Assembly (NCBI GenBank): GCA_033762625.1 | Contig: JANRLI010000003.1 | Span: forward strand, 1 to 64,000 | Reading direction: 5' to 3' | Origin: Alphaproteobacteria bacterium | GTDB lineage: Bacteria > Pseudomonadota > Alphaproteobacteria > UBA9219 > RGZA01 | Length of the DNA: 64,000 bases | Shown here: positions 42,560 to 50,932 of the stretch, piece by piece | How positions within the stretch are numbered: the first letter of the stretch is position 1 | Layout: every line of letters starts with the position of its first letter | The notes under the pieces: generated by a model | The model's input: only the letters and a program-made list of their open reading frames with translations | Database searches by the model: none | Told to the model about the DNA's origin: nothing | Program-made: the position numbers and the translations under genes

Positions 42560-44254
42560 ATGGCTGAACAGAATAATTCCTTAAGTATATTGCTCGCCGC
42601 CGGGGATGCTGGATATGTCTGGGACATCGCCGATGACCAGATGCGCTGGACCGGATCGCTTTTATCACTTTTTGGTACAACAGATAACGCTGTCCATATC
42701 AAAGGGGCGGATTTCCGCCGCCGTGTTCACGAATCCGATGTTCAGGTTTTCAATGCGTTCATGCTGCAATCCCAAGCGCAGCGCCTTGACCGCGATTATC
42801 GTATCAAATTGCATGATGGTACAACCGCATGGGTACATGAACGTGGTCAGGTCATTTTTGCTGAAGATGGCACACCGCAACGCGTGCGTGGTGCATTACG
42901 CGTAATTACCGCGCGCAAGATGCTGGAAATGGATTTAACAACCCGTATCCGCCGCGACCATTTAACGGGTCTTCCAAACCGCACCCATTTGCTTGAAATG
43001 CTGGAAAGCATGATCGCCGCGATGAAGGGCAGTGGTAAATCGCTGGGCTATGTGGTGATGGCGATTGATAACATGACTTACGTGAATGAAGCGATTGGGC
43101 CGGATGCGGCAGACCGCGTTATTCTCGGCTCCTTAAAGCGTGTGCAAGATCTTATACCAGATGTCATTGAGATTGGCCGCGTTGGGGGTGACCAATTTGG
43201 TATCATCCTTCGTGATTATGATAGCAATCGACTATCTCAACTGTGCGAAAAGCTTTTGACTTCATTCCGCGAACAGCCGGTGGATAGTCCTGTGTGTCCT
43301 GTGCAGGTCTCCGTGTCCATGGGCGGCGTGACCGTGCCCACATCAGTGACCACTGCGTGGGAAGCGATGATACGTGCGGAACAGGCATTACGTGATGCGC
43401 AGCGCCAAGGCCGCAACGCATTCGTTGAATACCAACCATCGGAAGAACGCACGAAATCCCATCGTCGTTCGTTGGAAATCGGCCAGCAGACCCTGGCTGC
43501 ATTAAAAGGCGATGGTGTGCGCTTGGCATTTCAACCCATCATCTGCGCGAAGTCAGGTAGAATTTTATCGTTCGAAGCGCTTATTCGCATGATCAATGAA
43601 AAGGGGGATTTCATCCCTGCCGGTTTGTTCATTCCCGTAATTGAACAGCTTGGCCTTGCCAATATGGTTGATAAAAAAGTTTTGGATATGGCGATTGACG
43701 CGCTGGCTGCTGACCCGGAACTGGTGTTGGCAGTGAACGTATCTGGACTTACGGCTTCGCAAAAAGGCTGGCCCGATACCTTGCGCGAAAAATTTGCTGG
43801 TAAGGAACATCTGGCAAAACGCCTGATTATCGAAATTACTGAAACAGCCGCGATTCTGGATATTGAAGAAACCAAACGCTTTGTGGATACGGTGCATTCA
43901 TTGGGCGGAGAAGTTGCGCTTGATGACTTTGGTTCAGGATTTACATCCATTCGCTATCTACGCACGCTAGCGGTAAATACCTTGAAGATTGACCGTGAGT
44001 TGCTTAGCAATGTTGTGAATGATGCCGACCAGCAGGTGATGGTCAATACGCTGGTTGCGTTGGCAAAGGGCCTTGGCCTTGAAACCGTGGCGGAAGGCGT
44101 TGAAACCGAAGAAGTGGCAGCATGGCTGCGTAAAGCCAATGTGGACCATATGCAGGGGTATTACTTCGGTAAACCTGAAGTGGATTTACCGGCCAATATC
44201 CGCAAACGCTACAATGAAAAGCACGGTCTTCCCAAGAAGGCTGTATCGGCGTAA
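42560..44254 (+). CDS. PAS-GGDEF-EAL cyclic-di-GMP protein, probably a phosphodiesterase
   Basis: The 564-residue protein has an N-terminal PAS/PAC sensor (about 10-125; GYVWDIADDQMRW and VHERGQVIFAEDGTPQRVRG), a GGDEF domain whose motif reads GGDQF at 209-213, and an EAL domain with E339-A340-L341, DDFGSGF at 455-461 and VAEGVET. The changed Glu in GGDQF suggests no cyclase activity, though nucleotide binding may persist, while the EAL residues are intact. It probably degrades cyclic-di-GMP in response to a cytosolic signal. It has no membrane helices. Neighbours give no hint of its partner. Confidence 0.93.
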   Translation: MAEQNNSLSILLAAGDAGYVWDIADDQMRWTGSLLSLFGTTDNAVHIKGADFRRRVHESDVQVFNAFMLQSQAQRLDRDYRIKLHDGTTAWVHERGQVIFAEDGTPQRVRGALRVITARKMLEMDLTTRIRRDHLTGLPNRTHLLEMLESMIAAMKGSGKSLGYVVMAIDNMTYVNEAIGPDAADRVILGSLKRVQDLIPDVIEIGRVGGDQFGIILRDYDSNRLSQLCEKLLTSFREQPVDSPVCPVQVSVSMGGVTVPTSVTTAWEAMIRAEQALRDAQRQGRNAFVEYQPSEERTKSHRRSLEIGQQTLAALKGDGVRLAFQPIICAKSGRILSFEALIRMINEKGDFIPAGLFIPVIEQLGLANMVDKKVLDMAIDALAADPELVLAVNVSGLTASQKGWPDTLREKFAGKEHLAKRLIIEITETAAILDIEETKRFVDTVHSLGGEVALDDFGSGFTSIRYLRTLAVNTLKIDRELLSNVVNDADQQVMVNTLVALAKGLGLETVAEGVETEEVAAWLRKANVDHMQGYYFGKPEVDLPANIRKRYNEKHGLPKKAVSA

Positions 44255-44398
44255 TGCCCGATTTTATTGGTAATTAATGCGCCCGCTGGCTCAATCAAAT
44301 TAAGTCCCTCAAATTTTAGACATTTCTAAGATTTTGTTAAAACCGAGGTCGTACTCTAAAGCGATATTGGTTTAGATTTTTTTACTCTGATTACGGGG

Positions 44399-44788
44399 AT
44401 GGGCATGGCCAGTAAATCGCGTTCATTAAAGGCGGCAGCTGAAAAAGCGCAACACGCCTTATTCGTTTTGAAAGATAAATTGTCAGGCGAAGCTATCTCC
44501 ACCAGCGTGAAAATTACCGATTCAGGATTTGTCATCGTGCAGAAATTAAAAGTTGCAGATAACAACACCGTTGTTTCCGAAGTAAGCGGTGATCAAAACG
44601 GCTTTTCCATTGCCATTGAAGAATTGACGACACCCAAGGGGAATGATGCGCCCATGCAGCTTGCACGTTCAGCACTACAAGTTGACCGTCGCGGCGAAGT
44701 GATTATCAGTGGGCGCACCCAAGGTTCGCTGGCGGCATTCTTCAGCCTGCAAAGCAGCCAGATCGCATCCAGCATGTGCTCTGCATAA
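44399..44788 (+). CDS. hypothetical protein, about 129 residues
   Basis: I do not recognise a family. The protein is soluble and alpha/beta-like: a basic helical N-terminus (KSRSLKAAAEKAQHALFVLKDKL), alternating strands (TSVKITDSGFVIVQKLKVAD), and a C-terminal region with RSALQVDRRGEVIISGRTQGSLAAFFSLQ. There is no signal peptide or membrane segment. The start could be 44399 or the in-frame ATG at 44405, which has GGGGATGGG in front of it. It stands alone between the EAL gene and a structured repeat, with about 140 bp on each side. Confidence 0.55.
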   Translation: MGMASKSRSLKAAAEKAQHALFVLKDKLSGEAISTSVKITDSGFVIVQKLKVADNNTVVSEVSGDQNGFSIAIEELTTPKGNDAPMQLARSALQVDRRGEVIISGRTQGSLAAFFSLQSSQIASSMCSA

Positions 44789-44811
44789 ACGATAATCTCT
44801 AACTGTGCGTT

Positions 44812-44892
44812 GGGTTTACGGCGCTTTCTGTGCTTCCGGTGCTCACGTACGAATGCATGCTGCGCTCCGGTTCTCGAAATCACCGTAAATCC
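44812..44892. repeat. REP-like long palindromic element
   Basis: GGGTTTACGG (44812-44821) pairs with CCGTAAATCC (44883-44892) with one mismatch. Inside are imperfect arms around CGGTGCTCACGTACG and ATGCTGCGCTCCGG. It lies between the stops of two convergent genes, as REP elements often do. No other copy was found in this window. Confidence 0.35.
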
Positions 44893-44924
44893 TTAGCTAC
44901 AGCAGATTACAATTAGGTTGAGTA

Positions 44925-45689
44925 TTACTCGTCATCCTTTTTAGCAAGCGCGCCGATTTGCTTTTGCAAATCATCGAGGCGTTGCTGCATCAAACGAATA
45001 GACGCTTCATCTTCTTCGTTTTCTTGCGCAGGAGTGTTTTGCACACCGGTTTGAACAGCTGTTTGTACACTGCGCAAATGTGGCGCTGCGTTTGGCGATG
45101 CTGGTTGCGTAGTTTGCGCGGCTTGCGCGGTTTGTTCTGCCTGCGCTTCAGCGCTTCCAACCGGGTGTTGCGATTGGTTGCCTTGAGCAAAGGGCGAGAA
45201 CATGCGCATGGTCTGTTCGAACAAGGCGACGTTCTGCTTGGTCATTTGTTGCATAGTGTTAAATGGAAACAGGCTGCCAAAGCTGTTGCGGAACACTTCC
45301 TGCATCTGGCCTTGGTTTTTTGTCAGCGCCTGCATGGCGAAATCGAGATAGCCGGGAACTAGACCCTGCATATTACCGCCATAATAGCTTATAATCTGGC
45401 GAAGGAATCCAGTTGGAAGAAGGCTTTGTCCACCCTTGGCTTCCTGTTCAACGATAATTTGGGTTAAAACGCTACGCGTAATGTCGTCGCCGTTTTTGGC
45501 GTCAAAGACGATGATTTCTTCACCGTCTTTAATCATTTTGCATAAATCATCCAGTGTTACATATGAACTGGTATCCGTATTATAAAGGCGACGGTTTGCG
45601 TACTTCTTTATAACAATCGGGTTAACTTTCGGAGCATTCGAGTTTGTAGAATTCGGGGGAGTATTTGTCATTGTTGGCTGCACCATCAT
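44925..45689 (-). CDS. phaR: polyhydroxyalkanoate synthesis repressor PhaR
   Basis: PhaR binds both PHB granules and DNA, and represses phasin genes until granules form. The 254-residue protein contains the N-terminal DNA-binding domain (PIVIKKYANRRLYNTDTSSYVTLDDL, about 24-50), the PHB-binding repeats region (SVLTQIIVEQEAKGG, LRQIISYYGGNMQGLVPGYL), and a Gln/Ala-rich C-terminal half ending in a coiled-coil-like helix. The start has two adjacent ATG codons. It is divergent from the phasin-like/phaC genes, a common arrangement that lets it control both directions. Confidence 0.93.
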   Translation of the reverse strand: MMVQPTMTNTPPNSTNSNAPKVNPIVIKKYANRRLYNTDTSSYVTLDDLCKMIKDGEEIIVFDAKNGDDITRSVLTQIIVEQEAKGGQSLLPTGFLRQIISYYGGNMQGLVPGYLDFAMQALTKNQGQMQEVFRNSFGSLFPFNTMQQMTKQNVALFEQTMRMFSPFAQGNQSQHPVGSAEAQAEQTAQAAQTTQPASPNAAPHLRSVQTAVQTGVQNTPAQENEEDEASIRLMQQRLDDLQKQIGALAKKDDE

Positions 45690-45849
45690 AAGAAAGGCCT
45701 TCCATCAGAACGAATGGGTATTGAACAAACCTGTAAGACAGTTTAATCCTTTAGCTGTGCTTTCGCAACACCAGAAATTCTCTAGGTCTATCATAGAGAT
45801 GACAGCAGATGCGAACGCCGCCAACGCTGAGAAGCAAGAAGGAGGCCAA

Positions 45850-46539
45850 ATGTCACGCGCACGAACGGCATCAAAAAGGAAATCTTCTCCTGAACAAAAA
45901 GCCCAGCAGGAAAATCCACCATCCAGTTTCAAAAAAAACGATTCCGAAAAGAAGCCTAGTTCGAAAAGCGCAAGTGGTGCATTTAGCTATGATAGCCTTG
46001 CCATGCAGACCCTTGATTTATGGCGTGAGCAATTGGCCCATTTTCTGAATAATCCTGATACCATGAAGGATGCCAAGAAAGGCGTGGAGCCGACCGCAAG
46101 CTTGCTATCTCCGCAGATTTCCCAAATGTTTTCTCCGCTTTTTTCGGGAGGGATGGATTTATGGCTGATGATGCTGGAACAGCTGGGCAAGGCAGCCAAT
46201 ATGAACTCACCTATAGGAAATACCGGGGCAGGAAGTGCAGGCGGCAATGACCAATCCAAAACCAGAACTGCGCAAACAATCCAAAGCGGCGCGGCGTATC
46301 GGTCCGAGAATAGGTCCGCGGCCGCTTCCGCTTTATCTGGCGCTAGCACATATGCTGTGGCTCAGCTTGCCAGCCGCATCGCAGATCTTGAAAAGCGATT
46401 TGCCGAATTCGAAAGTGACGGAAAGCGTACTGCCAAAAAACCTTCAGCAAAAAAGAAAACTGCTGCGGCAACGCTGGAAAACATTAAAAGCGCAATACCA
46501 AAAAACGCCACAACAAAAATCCCAAAGCGAAAACGCTGA
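45850..46539 (+). CDS. PhaE/phasin-like protein overlapping phaC
   Basis: The ATG at 45850 is preceded by a full AAGGAGG site, the strongest in the area, so it is preferred over upstream in-frame starts. The 229 residues have a basic Ser/Lys-rich N-terminus, a helical amphipathic middle (SLAMQTLDLWREQLAHFLNN, GGMDLWLMMLEQLG), a coiled-coil segment (VAQLASRIADLEKRFAEFE) and a Lys/Ala tail. The helical core and C-terminal Leu-zipper-like part recall PhaE or granule-associated phasins, but identity is uncertain. Its last 293 bp overlap the start of phaC in another frame. It is divergent from phaR and probably a PhaR target. Confidence 0.6.
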   Translation: MSRARTASKRKSSPEQKAQQENPPSSFKKNDSEKKPSSKSASGAFSYDSLAMQTLDLWREQLAHFLNNPDTMKDAKKGVEPTASLLSPQISQMFSPLFSGGMDLWLMMLEQLGKAANMNSPIGNTGAGSAGGNDQSKTRTAQTIQSGAAYRSENRSAAASALSGASTYAVAQLASRIADLEKRFAEFESDGKRTAKKPSAKKKTAAATLENIKSAIPKNATTKIPKRKR

Positions 46540-47575
46540 ACACAGGTTCAACGACGCGCTGCATAAGCTGGCAACCACCCAATACCAAACTTTTCTTGAT
46601 GCGCTAACGCGCTATCGCAGTTCTGATATTGCGCGGCGTGATGACGAGCCAAACGCTATATGGCGCGCGGGCACAACCCGGCTGCTGGATTTTTCAAATA
46701 AAAACAGTGCTAAACCTGTCGTGCTGGTCATCCCATCGCTGATCAACCGTTATCATGTGCTTGATATCGATGTGCGGCAAAGTTTTGTCAGGGATTTGGC
46801 CGAAAAAGGGTTTCGTCCGTTGCTTCTTGATTGGGATATGCCGGGAAAAGAAGAATCCGGTTTTTCATTAGATGATTATTTATCCAAGCGACTATTTCCT
46901 GCCCTCAATATTGCCAACAAGCTTCAGGGAGGCCCTGTGCATGTAATTGGCTATTGCATGGGCGGATTGCTTGCGGCTGCGCTTGCAACCCATGCGCAAG
47001 ATGCCATTCGCAGTCTGATGTTTTTAGCAACGCCATGGGATTTTCACGCAGATGGCGGTGAACAATCTGCCCGCGTTGAAAAAATGCTGCCGCATATTGA
47101 ACCGATTTTAAAAACGCAAAACGAATTGCCCGTGGATGTATTGCAATGCTTTTTCATCAGCCTGCAACCCTTTGCCATACTCGATAAATTCTTGCGCTTT
47201 GCAGGCATGAAGCCGCGCAGCGCAGAAGAACGTGCCTTTGTGCTTATTGAAGATTGGGTCAATGAAGGCGTTCCCTTGGTGGGAAAGGTGGCCGAAACCT
47301 GTTTGCAAGGATGGTATATTCAAAACACGCCAGCAAATGGCAGATGGAAAGTATTAGGCAAAACCATACGCCCGCAGGACATCAACCTGCCCAGCCTGCA
47401 TGTTATTCCGCAAAACGATAAAATCGTTCCGCCCGCCAGCGCAAAACGATTGGCAGGGGGTATGCGCCAAGCCACGGTTATTCAACCCGAATTCGGGCAT
47501 ATCAGTATGATGGTGAATGGTGCAGCGCGCGATAAGGTCTGGCCTGCGCTTTTTAGCTGGCTTGCTTCTCATTGA
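46247..47575 (+). CDS. phaC: polyhydroxyalkanoate synthase (PhaC-type alpha/beta hydrolase)
   Basis: PHA synthase polymerises (R)-3-hydroxybutyryl-CoA. From the ATG at 46247, with AGGCGG upstream, the protein has 442 residues. The lipase-like box is GYCMGG with Cys nucleophile C237; the other triad members are D391 (PQNDKIVPP) and H418 (FGHISMMV). Conserved PVVLVIPSLINRYHVLDI and LLDWDMPG precede the box. The N-terminal RPLPLYLALAHMLWLSLP matches a pattern I recall from rhodospirillar synthases, so the long overlap with the upstream gene seems real. It is shorter than class I synthases (about 590 residues) and nearer class III in size. Confidence 0.85.
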   Translation: MTNPKPELRKQSKAARRIGPRIGPRPLPLYLALAHMLWLSLPAASQILKSDLPNSKVTESVLPKNLQQKRKLLRQRWKTLKAQYQKTPQQKSQSENAEHRFNDALHKLATTQYQTFLDALTRYRSSDIARRDDEPNAIWRAGTTRLLDFSNKNSAKPVVLVIPSLINRYHVLDIDVRQSFVRDLAEKGFRPLLLDWDMPGKEESGFSLDDYLSKRLFPALNIANKLQGGPVHVIGYCMGGLLAAALATHAQDAIRSLMFLATPWDFHADGGEQSARVEKMLPHIEPILKTQNELPVDVLQCFFISLQPFAILDKFLRFAGMKPRSAEERAFVLIEDWVNEGVPLVGKVAETCLQGWYIQNTPANGRWKVLGKTIRPQDINLPSLHVIPQNDKIVPPASAKRLAGGMRQATVIQPEFGHISMMVNGAARDKVWPALFSWLASH

Positions 47576-47629
47576 ATCAGACACTACTTTAGTGCCATTC
47601 AAAGCCTCCCCATTACCTAAGGATATTGT

Positions 47630-48808
47630 ATGTCAAAATCTGTTGTTATTGTTTCTGGCGTTCGTACTGCGATTGGCACATTTGCGGGGTCGCTGTCCTC
47701 CGTTCCGGCAGTGACACTGGGTGGTACAGTAATCAAAGAAGCGCTGAGCCGTGCCAATGTCAAAGCCGAAGAAGTCAGCGATGTAGTGATGGGGCAAATT
47801 TTGACCGCAGCGCAGGGACAAAACACAGCGCGTCAAGCGGCCGTTGCCGCTGGCATCCCATACGAAAAAACAGCGCTGACCATCAATCAGGTTTGTGGTT
47901 CGGGCCTTCGCGCAGTGGCGATGGGGATGCAAAGCATTCTTGCCGGTGATTCAGAGATTGTGGTTGCAGGCGGTCAGGAAAGCATGAGCCTTTCACCCCA
48001 CGCCATGCAATTGCGCAGCGGTGTGCGCATGGGGAATGGCGAATTGATTGATACGATGATACGCGATGGGTTGTGGGATGTTTATAACAATTACCATATG
48101 GGCCAAACAGCTGAAAACGTCGCCCAGCATCACCAGATTACCCGTGAAATGCAGGATGCGTTTGCGCTGGCATCGCAAAACAAAGCCGAAGCCGCGATGA
48201 AGGAAGGAAAGTTCAAGCAAGAAATCGTTCCTGTTACAATTAAAGAAAAGAAAGGTGACCGCGTTGTTGATACGGATGAAAACCCGCGCGCGGGCACAAC
48301 GATGGAAGCACTTGCAAAACTCAAGCCAGCATTTGTAAAGGAAGGCGGCAGCGTAACCGCAGGTAACGCCTCGAGCATAAACGATGGCGCTGCCGCGCTG
48401 GTGTTGATGAGTGAAGAAGAAGCCAATAAGCGCAAATTAAAAATCATGGGCCGTATTGCTTCATGGGCAACCGCTGGCGTTGACCCGGCATTGATGGGGA
48501 CGGGCCCCATTCCTGCGAGCCGTGCGGCTTTGAAAAAAGCCGGATGGAATGTACAGGATCTGGATTTAATCGAAGCCAATGAAGCTTTTGCTGCGCAAGC
48601 CGCAGCGGTGAATAAGGAAATGGGCTGGGATCACGCGCGCGTGAATGTGAATGGCGGTGCGATTGCCCTTGGCCACCCGATTGGCGCATCCGGGGCGCGC
48701 GTTCTTGTCACATTGCTTCATGAAATGGAACGCCGTAATTCCAAAAAAGGTCTTGCGACCTTATGTATTGGCGGCGGTATGGGCATTGCGCTTACGATTG
48801 AAAAGTAA
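47630..48808 (+). CDS. phaA: acetyl-CoA acetyltransferase (beta-ketothiolase)
   Basis: PhaA condenses two acetyl-CoA molecules to acetoacetyl-CoA, the first step of PHB synthesis. The 392 residues carry the active-site C89 in [12 protein letters not shown]349 in LGHPIGASG, and the second Cys C379 in [17 protein letters not shown] precedes the ATG. It is 55 bp after phaC and 79 bp before phaB, in the order phaC-phaA-phaB, so the three probably form one operon. Confidence 0.97.
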   Translation: MSKSVVIVSGVRTAIGTFAGSLSSVPAVTLGGTVIKEALSRANVKAEEVSDVVMGQILTAAQGQNTARQAAVAAGIPYEKTALTINQVCGSGLRAVAMGMQSILAGDSEIVVAGGQESMSLSPHAMQLRSGVRMGNGELIDTMIRDGLWDVYNNYHMGQTAENVAQHHQITREMQDAFALASQNKAEAAMKEGKFKQEIVPVTIKEKKGDRVVDTDENPRAGTTMEALAKLKPAFVKEGGSVTAGNASSINDGAAALVLMSEEEANKRKLKIMGRIASWATAGVDPALMGTGPIPASRAALKKAGWNVQDLDLIEANEAFAAQAAAVNKEMGWDHARVNVNGGAIALGHPIGASGARVLVTLLHEMERRNSKKGLATLCIGGGMGIALTIEK

Positions 48809-48887
48809 GCTATTAAAAAGTCAAAATTTCAAGCAACAACACGTGTAAATAAAATTTGGCAAATCAAATCAGAACGGAAAAGGCAAG

Positions 48888-49610
48888 ATGGCTAGAGTTG
48901 CGATTGTGACGGGTGGTATCCGCGGGATTGGTGAAGCGATTTCAGTAAGCCTCCATGAAGCGGGATACAAGGTTATTGCGAATTACGCATCGCATGATGA
49001 ACGTGCAAAAGCGTTCAGCGCGAAAACAGGCATCACCGTTTCCAAATGGGATGTGGGTGATTTTGCTGCATGCCAAGAAAAAGTTGCTACGCTTTCCAAG
49101 GAACATGGCCCGATTGATATTCTGGTCAATAACGCTGGCATCACGCGTGATGCGGCGTTGCATAAAATGACCTATGATGCGTGGGATGATGTTATCCGCG
49201 TGAATCTATCCTCCGTTTTCAATATGTCGCGCGCGGTTATCAATTCTATGCGTGAACGTGGTTTTGGTCGCATGGTGAATATCGGGTCTATCAACGGTCA
49301 AGCAGGACAATTTGGCCAAGTGAATTACGCAGCGGCAAAGGCCGGCATGGTGGGGTTCACTAAATCATTGGCGCTGGAAACAGCAAGCAAAGGCATTACT
49401 GTCAATGCCATTGCGCCGGGTTATATTGATACGGAAATGGTGCAGTCGGTTGAGCAGTCCATTTTATCGAAAATCATCGCACGCATTCCGGTTGGCCGTT
49501 TGGGCCATACACAGGAAATTGCTCGCGCAGTGCGTTTTTTGGTGAGCGATGATGCCGCATTTATTACCGGCTCAACCCTGACCATCAATGGCGGCCAGTA
49601 TATGGCGTAA
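48888..49610 (+). CDS. phaB: acetoacetyl-CoA reductase
   Basis: PhaB reduces acetoacetyl-CoA to (R)-3-hydroxybutyryl-CoA with NADPH. The 240 residues show the short-chain dehydrogenase motifs: GGIRGIG at the cofactor turn (residues 9-15), NNAG at 81-84, and the catalytic S134, Y147 and K151 (NYAAAKAG). The family's PGYIDTEMV signature follows. AAAGGCAAG precedes the ATG. The stop codon overlaps the next gene as TAATG. Confidence 0.96.
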   Translation: MARVAIVTGGIRGIGEAISVSLHEAGYKVIANYASHDERAKAFSAKTGITVSKWDVGDFAACQEKVATLSKEHGPIDILVNNAGITRDAALHKMTYDAWDDVIRVNLSSVFNMSRAVINSMRERGFGRMVNIGSINGQAGQFGQVNYAAAKAGMVGFTKSLALETASKGITVNAIAPGYIDTEMVQSVEQSILSKIIARIPVGRLGHTQEIARAVRFLVSDDAAFITGSTLTINGGQYMA

Positions 49611-50047
49611 TGATGGAGCAGCGCAGCTATCCAGCACATCCTTGGCCTGCGATTGGCGTTGTTGTGTGGCAAGGTGATAAGACACTGATTATCCGCCGTG
49701 GGAAGCCGCCTGGCAAAGACCAATGGGGAATTATTGGCGGTGCACTGGAAGTAGGCGAAACGCATTTTGAATGTGCGGTGCGCGAAGCACGCGAAGAAGC
49801 GGGAATTATCATCCAGCCATTTAACATCATCACGGCGATTGATGGCATCACAAGGGATAGTGATGAGCGGGTTCAATACCATTATTCAATTGTGGAAGTG
49901 AATGCACGGTGGGTGAGTGGGGATGCAAAGCCCGCGAGTGATATTACCGAAACACGCTGGGTCACATTGGACGAACTCCGCAGTTTGAATGTGTGGAGCG
50001 AGATGTTGCGGGTGGTTGAGTTGGCTGCTGTGCAAAAAGGTCAATAA
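49610..50047 (+). CDS. Nudix hydrolase
   Basis: Nudix enzymes hydrolyse nucleoside diphosphates linked to another moiety. The 145 residues include a complete Nudix box, GGALEVGE followed by REAREEAGI with the expected Gly, Glu, Arg and Glu-Glu positions. VVWQGDKTLIIRRGKPPGKDQW precedes it. The ATG overlaps the phaB stop, so it is coupled to the PHB operon; an ATG 3 bp later is equally possible. Relatives include ADP-ribose pyrophosphatases, but the substrate cannot be read from this sequence. Confidence 0.9.
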   Translation: MMEQRSYPAHPWPAIGVVVWQGDKTLIIRRGKPPGKDQWGIIGGALEVGETHFECAVREAREEAGIIIQPFNIITAIDGITRDSDERVQYHYSIVEVNARWVSGDAKPASDITETRWVTLDELRSLNVWSEMLRVVELAAVQKGQ

Positions 50048-50140
50048 AACGCTGTTTTATATACTCTATTTTTCTCATTACTCATTAACTTATCTGTTTT
50101 AGAATTTCCGGCACCTAAGAAATCACTTTAATGAAGCCGC

Positions 50141-50932
50141 ATGTATCCTGATGTAGTTGATCTTCGTGAATTTTATGAAAGCGATCTGGGCCAGTTGGCG
50201 CAGAAGTTGGTGCGCGAGGGTGTTCGTAAATTATGGCCCAATATTGCTAACGAAACAGTGTTGGGAATTGGGTATGCCACGCCATATCTTCGCCCGTTTT
50301 TAAATGAAGCCGCACGTGTTCTTGCCTTCATGCCAGCGCAACAAGGTATTACATGGTGGCCGCGTGGCGCTGCAAACCTTAGCAGTCTGACGGAAGAAGC
50401 CGCGCTGCCGCTTGCAGATAATTCGGTTGACCGGATTTTGATGATGCACATGGCAGAGAATACGGAACATATCGGTGATGTGTTACAGGAGATGGGGCGC
50501 GTGCTTTCCAGCAACGGGCGCATGATTATCATGGTTCCCAATCGCAGTGGGTGGTGGGCGCGGGAACAACGCACGCCGTTTGGCTTTGGTTTCTCGTTTT
50601 CATTGCCGCATATCCGCCGGATTTTAACGCATCATGGATTTCAGGTAGAACGCCATGCGCGTGCATTGTATGTGCCGCCTTTTGGCACACGCTTTCTCGC
50701 GCCCTATGTAAGTTGGATTGAAAAGAATTGCGACGTAATTTTACCGGGGCTTGCGGGCGTATTATTGATTGAGGTGAGTAAGCAGGTTTATGCGCGCCCA
50801 GCCATGAAGCAAGTGAACCGCGAGCAGATTATAAAGAAGCCGCGCTTCAAAAAAGCGGATCTGATACCTATTCCAGGGCTTGGCGAGCCAAACCCGACCC
50901 GCATTGTTACCGAGGGCGGGCATGACAGATAA
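50141..50932 (+). CDS. class I SAM-dependent methyltransferase
   Basis: The 263-residue protein has a methyltransferase core: VLGIGYATPYLRPF (motif I), AALPLADNSVDRILMMHMAEN (acidic loop and post-I), and LSSNGRMIIMVPNRSGWWAREQRTPFG. The basic C-terminus ends with a short conserved-looking IPIPGLGEPNPTR. Similar proteins are widespread in alphaproteobacteria, often beside glyoxalase genes; none is here. Its last 11 bp overlap the start of the following gene, so the two are coupled. Substrate unknown. Confidence 0.82.
   Translation: MYPDVVDLREFYESDLGQLAQKLVREGVRKLWPNIANETVLGIGYATPYLRPFLNEAARVLAFMPAQQGITWWPRGAANLSSLTEEAALPLADNSVDRILMMHMAENTEHIGDVLQEMGRVLSSNGRMIIMVPNRSGWWAREQRTPFGFGFSFSLPHIRRILTHHGFQVERHARALYVPPFGTRFLAPYVSWIEKNCDVILPGLAGVLLIEVSKQVYARPAMKQVNREQIIKKPRFKKADLIPIPGLGEPNPTRIVTEGGHDR

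Noticed and set aside
45721-45849. Extension of the phasin-like protein by 43 residues
   Set aside because: The downstream ATG at 45850 has a full AAGGAGG, and the upstream part lies in the phaR divergent promoter region.
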